From Parcubacteria group bacterium GW2011_GWB1_40_14 (GTDB taxonomy: Bacteria; Patescibacteriota; Minisyncoccia; Terrybacterales; GWB1-40-14), in contig LBYG01000014.1 of assembly GCA_000996085.1 (NCBI GenBank), positions 1 to 46,850 on the forward strand: 46,850 bases of DNA, in the 5' to 3' direction. Each line of letters opens with the position of its first letter. Within the stretch, counting starts at the first letter, position 1. Shown piece after piece: positions 37,404 to 46,831 of the stretch. The notes under the pieces are model-generated. The model was given only the letters and a program-made list of their open reading frames with translations. It searched no databases and was not told the DNA's origin. Position numbers and translations under genes: made by a program.

Positions 37404-37583
37404 ATTTTTTATTAAAAGTTAATTAATAATAACCTTTTCGTTATATATGACGATCAATACTATTTTTCCTTACATTTTATTTTGTGTCCCATTTTAACAC
37501 AAAAACCTTTTCTTTACGTGGTTTTCAGCCTATAAAGATTAATTTAAAAAATAAAAGACGCTTTTAAAAGCGTCTATTTTTTA

Positions 37584-37802
37584 TTAAATACGATTATGTG
37601 CCGCGTCATCCCAAAAGGCTAAACCGACAGCTATCAATAAACTAAGCAGCCAAATGCCTACCAAAACGACTGAAAATTGAATAAAAGGAATCAAAATCCC
37701 GACAATTACAGCAAAAAAAGAAAAAAACAGATAAACGGTCCAAAAAACGAACTGATTCGTTTTTGAACTCCAGGGCCAAAGAATAAATTCCTTGCGGCTC
37801 AC
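37584..37802 (-). CDS. Small membrane protein
   Basis: 72-aa ORF, two TM segments, terminator downstream. Confidence 0.5.
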   Translation of the reverse strand: MSRKEFILWPWSSKTNQFVFWTVYLFFSFFAVIVGILIPFIQFSVVLVGIWLLSLLIAVGLAFWDDAAHNRI

Positions 37803-37893
37803 TACGTTCTCCTTTTGATTACGTAAAAAGAACTATTCTTATTATACAAGAATTTAAATCGATGTCAAGACTAACGAAAAATACAAAATTAAA

Positions 37894-37997
37894 AGACGGC
37901 GAAAAGCCGTGAGCGTCATTAGGGCGAAGACCGATTTAGCCGGAACGGCTATATAAATGGAGGGGTCCCTGCAGACGCGAATGGCTTTGCGCCATCT
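37894..37997 (-). repeat. Family H structured element, copy 2 (immediately 3' of 5S rRNA)
   Basis: Core 37909-37979 is the inverse complement of 4098-4168; outer stem AGACGGCGAAAAGCC/GGCTTTGCGCCATCT. Confidence 0.8.
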
Positions 37998-38011
37998 CAA
38001 ACCAAAATAAA

Positions 38012-38122
38012 AACCATGGCAACGACCTACTTTCCCTTTAAAGTATCATCGGCGCTGGTGGGCTTAACTATCCTGTTCGGAATGGGAAGGAGTGTGGCAC
38101 CGCCGCTATTGTCACCATGGAG
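38012..38122 (-). rRNA. rrf: 5S ribosomal RNA
   Basis: Minus strand CCATGGTGACAATAGCGGCGGTGCCACACTCCTTCCCATTCCGAACAGGATAGTTAAGCCCACCAGCGCCGATGATAC...CCATGG. Confidence 0.93.
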
Positions 38123-38133
38123 ATCCAAAATTC

Positions 38134-38196
38134 TTCCGCCACTGATTATAATGTCGCGTGCGACCTTACAAAGGCGGATCCGCCTGAGGCGGAAAA
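38134..38196 (-). repeat. Family D palindrome in the 23S-5S spacer
   Basis: TTCCGCC...GTCGC/GCGAC...GGCGGATCCGCC...GGCGGAA; largely complementary to the leader copy at 42194-42258. Confidence 0.7.
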
Positions 38197-38227
38197 GTAT
38201 TAAAAATGTATCTTAAACCATTCGTTA

Positions 38228-38257
38228 CCGAGTAGTAGAACAAAGTTCACTACTCGG
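38228..38257 (-). repeat. Short hairpin resembling the terminal stem of family A
   Basis: CCGAGTAGTAGAACAAAGTTCACTACTCGG; same TAGTAGAA/TTCACTA asymmetry as family A. Confidence 0.5.
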
Positions 38258-38591
38258 CTTTGCATTATTTCTAACGGAGCCAAAATGCGTTATTAGTACT
38301 GCTCAGCTTAACGCCTTACGGCGCTTCCACTTGCAGCCTATGAACCCGCCCAACGTTTGCCATTCCAGTTTCTACTTAAATCCATAAATTTCTTTTCAGT
38401 ATACTTGATTTTATTTTAAGTCTTCTTAAAACAGCAAATGTTGAGCAGGTGTAATACCTAGTCATCTACTAGGACGCTATGAATCCTAATCTTGAAGTTG
38501 GCTTCGCGCTTATATGCTTTCAGCGCTTATCCGTTCCCGACATAGCTACCCGGCAATGCTCTTGGCAGAACAGCCGGTACACCAGAGGTCA

Positions 38592-38622
<31 letters not shown>

Positions 38623-38674
38623 GTCTTCTCAAGATTCTACGCCTGCAACAGATAGGAGACCAACCTGTCTCGCG

Positions 38675-39173
38675 CATGTTAAACCACTTATTACTAAGTG
38701 CATGGACTATACCACTATCCCGCTCCAATTTTTATAAAATTGGGGCTGGATAATCGACGTCTTAGCTATCAATATGATAACTCCAGTCCTTATCGGACTA
38801 AGTCTCTACGGGGTCAAGCGCTCGCCTAGCTCGCTAAATTTAAAATTAAAAACTAAAGTGTAAAATTTTGGTATTCCGCCAAAGGTGGAATTATAATTTT
38901 GCCCGAAAGGCAAATCGCTTAAATTTTTACTTTTTCGCTTTAACTTTTTAACTTAGCATTTTACTTTGCAAAATGCGCTGACTTCCCTCGGTATTATCGC
39001 GATCATACGACAGGTTGTTTGCAAACAACAAGTATGAAAGGACTTCACCGATATGAGTCGATTTCCCGCCTCGTATAATTACGAAACGAGGCTGCTCCGC
39101 AAAAGCGGAGCGGCTTCACTTTTGTGTCGCCACAAAAGGCCGCCTAACCCAACAATGCATGGGAATTTTTTTG
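38675..39173 (-). other. Group I intron in 23S rRNA (L2593-equivalent site), ORF-less
   Basis: Interrupts GGTTCAAACCGT | CGCGAGACAGG; exon ends in U, intron ends in G; GCGG internal guide pairs CCGU with terminal U-G; R-like GTAGAGACTTAG and S-like GGTATAGTCC motifs. Confidence 0.88.
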
Positions 39174-40587
39174 ACGGTTTGAACCCAGCTCACGTATCTT
39201 TTTAATTGGCGAACAGCCAAACCCTTGGTAGCTTCTCCACCACCAGGATAAGATGAGCCGACATCGAGGTGCCGAGCGAAGCCGTCGCTATGGACGCTTG
39301 GGCTTCACCAGCCTGTTATCCCCGGAGTAGCTTTTGTCTGTTGATCTTCCCCCCGACTACATCGAAGGGTCGGTTCACTAAGTTCTGCTTTCGCAACAGC
39401 TCGACCTATATGTCTCGCTGTAAAGCTGGCTTGTGCCTTTACGCTATCGCTCCGATTTCCATCCGGAGCTAGCCAACCTTGATAAACTCCTCCGTTACTT
39501 TTTAGGAGGATAGCACCCCACTAAAACTACCCACCAGACACTGTCCGCGCCATGCTGCTAACATGGCAACGTTAGAACGAAGCGCTCCAAAAAAGTGGTA
39601 TTTCACTGTCGAGTCCAGCCTGGCCGAAACCAAGCCTTCAACCTCTCCCACCTATTCTACGTATTTGGAAAGCATCGCCAATATCAAGCTGTAGTGAAGC
39701 TTCCGGGGTCTTTTCGTCTAGTTGCAGGTAGTCCGCATCTTCACGGACATTGCATTTTCACCGAGCTCTTCGTTGAGACAGTCCCCCAGTCGTTACACCA
39801 TTCGTGCGGGACATAACTTACATGCCAAGGAATTTCGCTACCTTAGAACGATTATAGTTATCGCTGTCGTTCACTGGCCCTTCGGGCTTTAGCAATAAAA
39901 AATTGATATAATCTCATCCCTATCACCGCAACCGTTAAGGTTCCAGCACTGGACAGGTGTCAGCCCCTATACATCCTCTTAATGAGTTCGCAGGGACCTG
40001 TGTTTTTGATAAACAGTCGCTAGGGGTCGTTAGCTGCGCCCTGAAATAAATCAGGGAGGCCTTATCGTCAAACTTACGGCCACTTTTTTGCCGAGTTCCT
40101 TAACGAAGAATCACTCGTTCGCCTTGGTGCATTTACACCGGCCCACCTGTGTCGGTCTTCGGTACGGGTTCATAAAGATTAACCTTAGAAGTTTTTCTCG
40201 AAACCTTGCTCATCAGCGTTCTTCCATAAATGGAATTCCCTGCATCTCTTAGAATCGTCATTGAAGACATTCTGCCGGATTTGCCTGGCAAAATTCCTTA
40301 AGAAACAGACGCGAATCCAATAACGCGCGCTGACTACTAAAATTTGTCCCTCCCATTGAATCTTTAAGAAGTGCAGAAATATTAATCTGCTGTCCATCGA
40401 CTACCCCTTTAGGGTTGGTCTTAGGCCCGACTAACCCGTGGTTGATTGTCATTGCCACGGAAACCTTAGGCTTTCGGCGGTCATGGTTCTCACATGACTT
40501 GTGGTTACTCATTCCGGCATTCTCACTACCCTGCACTCCAGCAAATTTCACAATTTGCCTTCACTGCGCAGGATAAGCTCTCCTACC

Positions 40588-40694
40588 ATTCTACCTAACT
40601 GTTGCAATTCAAACTATTCTTAACATCCAGTTACCAGAAAAATCCGGCAAAAAGATTACAAAAAATAATCTAAATCGCAAAAGTTAGGTAGAAT
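40588..40694 (-). other. 23S intervening-sequence-like insertion at the helix 45 region
   Basis: ATTCTACCTAACT...AGTTAGGTAGAAT, 13-bp perfect terminal stem, about 107 nt versus about 22 nt in E. coli. Confidence 0.75.
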
Positions 40695-42193
40695 CCGCAT
40701 CGTCGGTACTTCGCTTAGCCCCATACATTTTCGGCGCGTAGCCTCTAAACTAGTGAGCTGTTACGCTTTCTTTTAAGGATGGCTGCTTCTAAGCCAACCT
40801 CCTAGGTGTCTGTGAAGCCACACTTCCTTGAAATTTGCACTTAGCGAAGATTTGGGGACCTTAGATGGCGGTCTGGGCTTTTTCCCTTTTGACTACGGAG
40901 CTTAGCCCCCGCAGTCTAACTACTATACATAAAGTCTTTGGCATTCGGAGTTTGATTGGTTTTCCTGGCGCAAGGCCAATGAACACCATTCAGTGCTCTA
41001 CCTCCAAAGATACTATATAGTGCTATCCCGAAAGATATTTCGGAGAGAACCAGCTATTACCAGGTTCGATGAGCTTTTCACTTCTACCCACAATTCATCC
41101 CAAAGTATTGCACGGCTTATGGGTTCGGACCTCCCTCCGTATCTCTACGGAGTTCATCCTGATCATGGGTAGCTCACCTGGCTTCGGGTCTTATGTGTCC
41201 TACTTACCAAACAAACAACAAATGGCATATGGCAACCCCTATAAATAGGGACGGCCACGAGCCATAAGTAATATGTAAGGTTACGCCCTTTTAAGACTTG
41301 GTTTCCCTGCGCCTTCATTATGAAAATAATTTAAGCAGCAGAACACATAAACTCGCCGGATCGTTCTACAAAAAGCACGCCGTCACCCCGCCTTGCGGCG
41401 AGGCTCCGACTCTTTGTAAGCATATGGTTTCAGGTTCTATTTCACTGCCCTCACCGGGCTACTTTTCACCTTTCCCTCGCGGTACTTGTTCGCTATCGAT
41501 CACAAATAGTATTTAGTCTTAGGTCGTTAGTTGACCTTGCTTCACCCGGGGCTTTCTTTCCCCGGGCTACTCAAGAATAAAAACAAGAAGTATGAATTAA
41601 TTTTCATTTACGGGACTGTTACCCTCTTTGGTGACTCTTTCCAGAGTCTTCTACTAAGTAACTCAAAATAACTTCTCTCCAATAAATTGGAACGTCTTTA
41701 TCTTACTACACCCGCCACCACAAGTGATGTCAGGTTTGGACTACTCCCTGTTCGCTCACCGCTACTAAGGGAATGTGCTAACATAACGCTTCAACGATCA
41801 ACTCTCAGGCACCAACAAAAGTTAGCGACTGAAAGTTGAAAGCAAAATGAAATGTTAACTTTCTTTTCTTTTCCTCCGGCTACTGTGAGGTTTCGCTTCG
41901 CCGAGTTCCCGATCCAGCCTTGCGGCCAGATCAATTTGCCTTAATCAGCAAATTAGGTTACCCCATTCGGAAATCCCCGGATCATAGGTTGCTCAGCACC
42001 TTCCCGAGGCTTATCGCAGCCACGCCGCGTCCTTCATAGGCTATTTATGTCGAGGCATCCACCATATGCTCTTATTTTTGGCTCCGCGAGAAATAATGCA
42101 ACTCCCGACGCCTAGACAGAATTAAGTTTAACTTAATTCAAACGCGGGATAATAAAATTCTCGCTGGAGTGATTTAATTTACATTTTACCTAC

Positions 42194-42258
42194 TTTTCCG
42201 CCAATTGGCGGATCCGCCTTTATAAAGTCGCAAGCGACCTTACAGTAAGTGGCGGAGA
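42194..42258 (-). repeat. Family D palindrome in the 23S leader
   Basis: CTTTTCCGCCAATTGGCGGATCCGCCTTTATAAAGTCGCAAGCGACCTTAC..GTGGCGGA. Confidence 0.7.
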
Positions 42259-42493
42259 ATTTTCAACGTTCTTTTCGTTCAACCATTATTTTCCTTTCAT
42301 CCCCTCAAAGAACTATTTTTTAAAAATATTCCTTTGAGGAAACAAAAACGCGCCCTTGGCGGCGCGCATACGTCACAAAACGAACGTGCATAGCTAGCCG
42401 CTTATTATGAAAAGATTTAATCTGCTATTGAACATGAGATTTATAGTAATTAGTGAAGTTATTAAAGCGAATTATCTGTTCTTCACTGTTGTC

Positions 42494-42521
42494 ATTATAC
42501 GCACACAAGGTACCGTGTCAA
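42494..42521 (-). promoter_or_regulatory. Consensus promoter of the 23S-5S operon
   Basis: Minus strand TTGACA - 16 bp - TATAAT, about 400 nt upstream of 23S. Confidence 0.8.
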
Positions 42522-42567
42522 GAGTTCAAAAGTTTAGGGATGGGTTTTGAAACCCATCCCTATATTC

Positions 42568-42840
42568 TTACCAGATAGAGATTGCGCCACCGCCACCGTC
42601 GCGAAAGAGTCGGCGAGTGGGTTGGTAGTCGACCAGAAGAACGCCGAGCTTAACTGTTGACACTGCCGTTCCAATCATCCTACAGGATGACCGATTCCCG
42701 TTAAGCCACACGGCAGATCCCCCATCTTCCAGTTCTCGACTAGCCAATTGCCTTGCCGATTTTACCGTTTCGGCTGCAACCAACTGTCCTACCACTTCAC
42801 CATCTGCCAAACCACGCCGTTTCAAAATAAAGAGCATCAT
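42568..42840 (-). CDS. Hypothetical 90-aa protein
   Basis: ORF downstream of a consensus promoter. Confidence 0.5.
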   Translation of the reverse strand: MMLFILKRRGLADGEVVGQLVAAETVKSARQLASRELEDGGSAVWLNGNRSSCRMIGTAVSTVKLGVLLVDYQPTRRLFRDGGGGAISIW

Positions 42841-42874
42841 TGCAAATCTCCTTAATTGATTTGTTGTTTAATTT

Positions 42875-42902
42875 ATTATAGCACAACTATAAAACTTGTC
42901 AA
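42875..42902 (-). promoter_or_regulatory. Sigma-70-like promoter for 42568-42840
   Basis: TTGACA - 16 bp - TATAAT. Confidence 0.75.
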
Positions 42903-42966
42903 TAGCACCTAAAACAAAATCCAGCCCGATCATCTGGGACTGGACTAAAAATCACTGATAACTATG

Positions 42967-43149
42967 TTACTTTAGTTTATCGAAAGAATCTGCAGTAGAA
43001 TTCTGCATTATCCAAGCCGCCAGTAACCCGGCAAAAAAACCTGCAACAAATCCGGAAAGGGATGTTGCGATTTTTCTACCGACTGTCCAGTGGTAAGTGT
43101 TCGCTTCGCCCGAAACGAAATCTTGATAGATATTTTTAAATCTCTGCAT
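42967..43149 (-). CDS. Small single-TM protein, paralog of 43218-43409
   Basis: TVGRKIATSLSGFVAGFFAGLLAAWIM. Confidence 0.6.
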   Translation of the reverse strand: MQRFKNIYQDFVSGEANTYHWTVGRKIATSLSGFVAGFFAGLLAAWIMQNSTADSFDKLK

Positions 43150-43217
43150 GGCAGTATAGTAAAAATCCGCTTTTCTAAGTGAAAAATTAGCGAATTTCTA
43201 ATTAAAATTAATATATT

Positions 43218-43409
43218 TTACGGGGTTTGAACTCGAGAAACCGCATAAGCCCACCAAATCAATCCGATAGCTATAGAGCCTGCAACAAATCCGAAAATAA
43301 ATCCGGAAAGACTTGAGGCAATATCTGTACCTATCTTATGTTTATAAGGCTTTGTTTCTGGTTCTACAAACTCTTGTGTAAAATTTGTTTTTTGTGGATT
43401 ATTATCCAT
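43218..43409 (-). CDS. Small single-TM protein, paralog of 42967-43149
   Basis: KIGTDIASSLSGFIFGFVAGSIAIGLIWW. Confidence 0.6.
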   Translation of the reverse strand: MDNNPQKTNFTQEFVEPETKPYKHKIGTDIASSLSGFIFGFVAGSIAIGLIWWAYAVSRVQTP

Positions 43410-43499
43410 AAGTTATACATATTATAGTACTAATACTTAAATATTCGAAATCGCCTTATCCACATATGATAAAAAATATACTTATGCGATAATACGATT

Positions 43500-43637
43500 A
43501 TGCCAGGTAGTGAAAATTCAACCGTTCGCGCAGCGAACAAAATGCCTGGTCAACTTTTATAATAATAATTCGTAATTTTTAATATAGAAATTTCTTAATT
43601 TATTACCTAAAAAGTCGAATTTCTACTACCTGGTATG
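43500..43637 (+). repeat. Family A element, copy A5, fused to the start codon of 43635-43967
   Basis: TATG-CCAGGTAGTGAAAATTCAACCGTTCGCGCAGCGAAC...GTCGAATTTCTACTACCTGG-TATG. Confidence 0.9.
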
Positions 43638-43967
43638 ATTAAAATTGACGATGTAAAATTGAATCTTCTTGAGCCAAAAGAACACCCGGAAAGAAATAAA
43701 AATTTTATGCTAGTTTTTGCTTCGGACAATAAAAATATTTGCATGGCTTTTAACTGGGCCATAGAATCTATCTTAAAACGAGAAGGTTTGTCTCCGTACC
43801 ATCACACTGAAAAAGAACTGGTTAAACAGCACGAGCCGGGACTTCACGAGTGGGAAATACGCGAAGAAGGACGCAAAGAACACCTGGAAAAATTAGTTGC
43901 GGAGATTGAAGAACGCGCAAAAGAAACCGCAGATATATTTGATCATTTTGGTGCCGAAATAGAATAG
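43635..43967 (+). CDS. Hypothetical 110-aa protein
   Basis: ORF starts at the A5 boundary ATG; terminator-like GGGTTTT context downstream. Confidence 0.6.
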   Translation: MIKIDDVKLNLLEPKEHPERNKNFMLVFASDNKNICMAFNWAIESILKREGLSPYHHTEKELVKQHEPGLHEWEIREEGRKEHLEKLVAEIEERAKETADIFDHFGAEIE

Positions 43968-44009
43968 ATTAAAACCCGCCAAACCATTTAAAGTTTTGAC
44001 GGGTTTTTG

Positions 44010-44489
44010 TTATTTAACTGCTCGCGAAGTTTCCTCGCGGATCCTTGTCAGGATATCGCAGAAAACTGTTGCGGGCAGAGATGTTCTTAGACCTTCGGAG
44101 TGTCCGAGTTCATGGACAAGCTTGCTGTCCCCGGTGCCCAAAAGAGCTTTCATTGCGCGTGCGTTCTGTTCGAACTTTGCGCGGATAGCTCGTTCAATGA
44201 GCTTGTGATGGACAAAAGCTCCGTAAGGATACTCTCGTCCGTTCCACCAAACCCAACGGCTTTGCCGATCAGCTTGTCTGCTCAAACGCTTCGCAGTCAT
44301 GCCGACGGAAAGGAAAGCCAACTTCCTTAAGGGATCACCTACGGGAAACTTAATTCCCTGAATGAAACCCTCAACAGATGCGAGCCTCACTCCATCAAGA
44401 ATGAAAGGATCATCCGATAAGTTGCTGAGTCTGCGGGCCCGCCAATCGCCGGAATCGCTGACGATATTTAGTCGAGACAAAACATTCAC
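44010..44489 (-). CDS. NADAR-superfamily-like protein (YbiA-like)
   Basis: LSNLSDDPFILDGVRLASVEGFIQGIKF...ERAIRAKFEQNARAMKALLGTGDSKLVH resembles YbiA FSNF...SEHYFQAQKF...RRALRAKFEQHAELRALLLATAPAKLVE. Confidence 0.75.
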   Translation of the reverse strand: MNVLSRLNIVSDSGDWRARRLSNLSDDPFILDGVRLASVEGFIQGIKFPVGDPLRKLAFLSVGMTAKRLSRQADRQSRWVWWNGREYPYGAFVHHKLIERAIRAKFEQNARAMKALLGTGDSKLVHELGHSEGLRTSLPATVFCDILTRIREETSRAVK

Positions 44490-44506
44490 GTATTGCTCCT
44501 TTGAAC

Positions 44507-44785
44507 TTAAACCAACAAAGAAGAAGTTGTTTCGGGTTGTTCTCCTGAACCCGGACAGGTAACACCCATTATGGTGTGTGGAGCCAGTACGTATGGAACG
44601 ACCGGCTTCTCAAGGATCTCTCGCTGGCCTACAGGCTGGTCTTCTATGTCGTATAGCTTAAGCTCGATCAACGGGTGCGGCCAACGACAGTAAGAACACT
44701 GGCCCAGTATATGTTTATTTACATCAGCAAGGACAACAAAAATTTGTCCTTGGAACATCTGCCGCAGAATGCTTGGTGAAAACAT
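44507..44785 (-). CDS. Hypothetical 92-aa protein with a CSYC motif
   Basis: ORF directly upstream of the NADAR-like gene; shares its promoter. Confidence 0.5.
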   Translation of the reverse strand: MFSPSILRQMFQGQIFVVLADVNKHILGQCSYCRWPHPLIELKLYDIEDQPVGQREILEKPVVPYVLAPHTIMGVTCPGSGEQPETTSSLLV

Positions 44786-44823
44786 TTTTATTTCCTTTTC
44801 AAACGACTAGATTTAGTTATTAC

Positions 44824-44852
44824 ATTATACTATAAAAATTAAGACTTGTCAA
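44824..44852 (-). promoter_or_regulatory. Consensus sigma-70 promoter
   Basis: TTGACA - 17 bp - TATAAT. Confidence 0.8.
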
Positions 44853-44906
44853 TGTTAATTTCTAATATAAAAACGCCATCTTTTTAGATGGCGCTTTAAA
44901 ACTTAT

Positions 44907-46286
44907 TTAAAGCCCTAACTCTCTCTTCCATTTTTTGGCAATAGTTTTTGATTTCTCAGCCGCAATGCCGCTATATGAAAATACGCTTGAAACGGCTTTT
45001 TGCTGCTCTCGCGTCATTTTTTCTAGATATTTCTGTATTTCAGAATCACAAATAATCACGTCGTGAAAATTACAATTTTCATCTTGGGCTTTGCGAACCA
45101 AAGTTTTAACTTTTTCATGGGCGTCAGGATGTCCTAACGCAGCTAAAACCACATGCAAAGGCTCTGCCAGTATCAATCCCTTCTGCATGCTTAAGTTTCT
45201 TTTAATATTTCTTTTATTTACTTTGATCGAACCCATTGCCTGGGTAAGTCTTTTAGCCATGTAGACAACATACGTAATTATTTCGCTGTAAGTGCGGCTC
45301 GAAGCAGAATTTGTAAGATCCCGTTGGTGCTCGCTTATTTGGTCCATATATACGGTTATCATTCGCGGAACAACAATTTTCCAAGAACTTTTTACGTTTT
45401 CAAAGCTTATCGGGTTTTGTTTTTGCGGCATGGTCGAGGAGCCAACTTGTGTTTCCTCAAAATCTTCCTGAATTTCAGCTATTTCGGTTCGCTGAAGGTT
45501 GCGCATATCATCAGCTAAATTTGCAAGCACGCCCGCGACAATAATAATTTCACTAAAAAGTCGAGTAAATGCTTCGGGCGGAACGATCTGGGTAGAATGT
45601 TCTGACGCAAAAAGTCCAAGTTCGCTGAGTATATCTTGCTCAAAATTTTCAGGGTCATCAAAAAATAACGAAGAAGCATTATATGCTCCTGTTGCACCGG
45701 AAAATTTTCCGGTAAGTTCTTCAGAGCGCAAATTCAAAGCTTTAATGCATTTGCCTATGCGGCTTATATAGCCCGCAACAGCAAAGCCAAATGTTATCGG
45801 AACAGCATGCTGCCCATGGGTTCTGCCAACCTGCGTGGTTTCTGCTTCCTTTAAAGCTAATGAAATAAGAACTTCTTCCAGATTAATAAGTGCCGGAACG
45901 AGCACGTTTTCACAGGCCTGCTTATAGCGAAGTGCATTTGCGGTGTCCACAATATCATAAGACGTTGCGGTCAAATGTATGTATGGTTTTGCCTCTGCGC
46001 TAACATTAGCTCGGATGCAATTAACCAACGCGCGCACATCATGATGTATGCGCTTTTCTTCATCATAAACTTCTTCAACCGTAACTTGTCCGCATGCGGC
46101 TTTAATTTCCCGGAATACGGATTCAGAATACATCCCCCGTTCATATAAAGCTTTGGCCAAAGAAATTTCAACAAGTATTTTATACTTAACAAATGCTTTT
46201 TCGGATAAGTATTTTGCTGTCTCTTCATCCCAATAACGGTAATCTATTGGCGAAATATCATCAAAAGTATCTTTCGGCTTGCCCAT
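44907..46286 (-). CDS. purB: Adenylosuccinate lyase
   Basis: ISPIDYRYWDEETAKYLSEKAFVKYKI, TQVGRTHGQHAVPITFG, GSSTMPQKQNPISFENV. Confidence 0.93.
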   Translation of the reverse strand: MGKPKDTFDDISPIDYRYWDEETAKYLSEKAFVKYKILVEISLAKALYERGMYSESVFREIKAACGQVTVEEVYDEEKRIHHDVRALVNCIRANVSAEAKPYIHLTATSYDIVDTANALRYKQACENVLVPALINLEEVLISLALKEAETTQVGRTHGQHAVPITFGFAVAGYISRIGKCIKALNLRSEELTGKFSGATGAYNASSLFFDDPENFEQDILSELGLFASEHSTQIVPPEAFTRLFSEIIIVAGVLANLADDMRNLQRTEIAEIQEDFEETQVGSSTMPQKQNPISFENVKSSWKIVVPRMITVYMDQISEHQRDLTNSASSRTYSEIITYVVYMAKRLTQAMGSIKVNKRNIKRNLSMQKGLILAEPLHVVLAALGHPDAHEKVKTLVRKAQDENCNFHDVIICDSEIQKYLEKMTREQQKAVSSVFSYSGIAAEKSKTIAKKWKRELGL

Positions 46287-46486
46287 AATAATATTCTCCT
46301 GTAAAAGAAAACTCTGTGGTTTTACCCACAGCGTATCAGTAATCTTTTATTTTCTCAAGGAAAACCACTTAAATAATAATATTTTTATAACTTTGCTATT
46401 TTCAATATATATTGGCATCAATCATTATATATGTAACTATATTATTTAGACGTTCTTAAACAATTCGCAACTCAAGGAGAACTAAA

Positions 46487-46831
46487 ATGGATCGGCAAAC
46501 TCAAGAAGCATGTGAACGAGTCGGAAAAGCTTTGCCGAAAGGCGCGTTTCTAACAGAACCATTTAACTGGTCTATATCCGGTCCAGCCTGGGACGTTACT
46601 GTTGGCATCAGCGAAGCTGATTTTCTTACATTAAATTTGCCCGCTTGGTTGTTCAAAAAAAATACAGATTGCTGGCAGCTTGCAACAGAAAAACGTCCGT
46701 TACCAAACGGAAATGTTAAACTGGCATCAGCGATGGCTCCCACTATCGAACTTGCATACATAAGGCTACTTGGAAAACTTGATGTGCTTAATATAGCTAT
46801 TGCAAATCTTGCTGAAGACAATCAGAATTGA
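46487..46831 (+). CDS. Hypothetical 114-aa protein
   Basis: AAGGAG SD upstream of ATG. Confidence 0.5.
   Translation: MDRQTQEACERVGKALPKGAFLTEPFNWSISGPAWDVTVGISEADFLTLNLPAWLFKKNTDCWQLATEKRPLPNGNVKLASAMAPTIELAYIRLLGKLDVLNIAIANLAEDNQN

Noticed and set aside
42086-42480. Possible tRNA or 16S 3' end in the 23S leader
   Set aside because: No cloverleaf or anti-SD region recognisable
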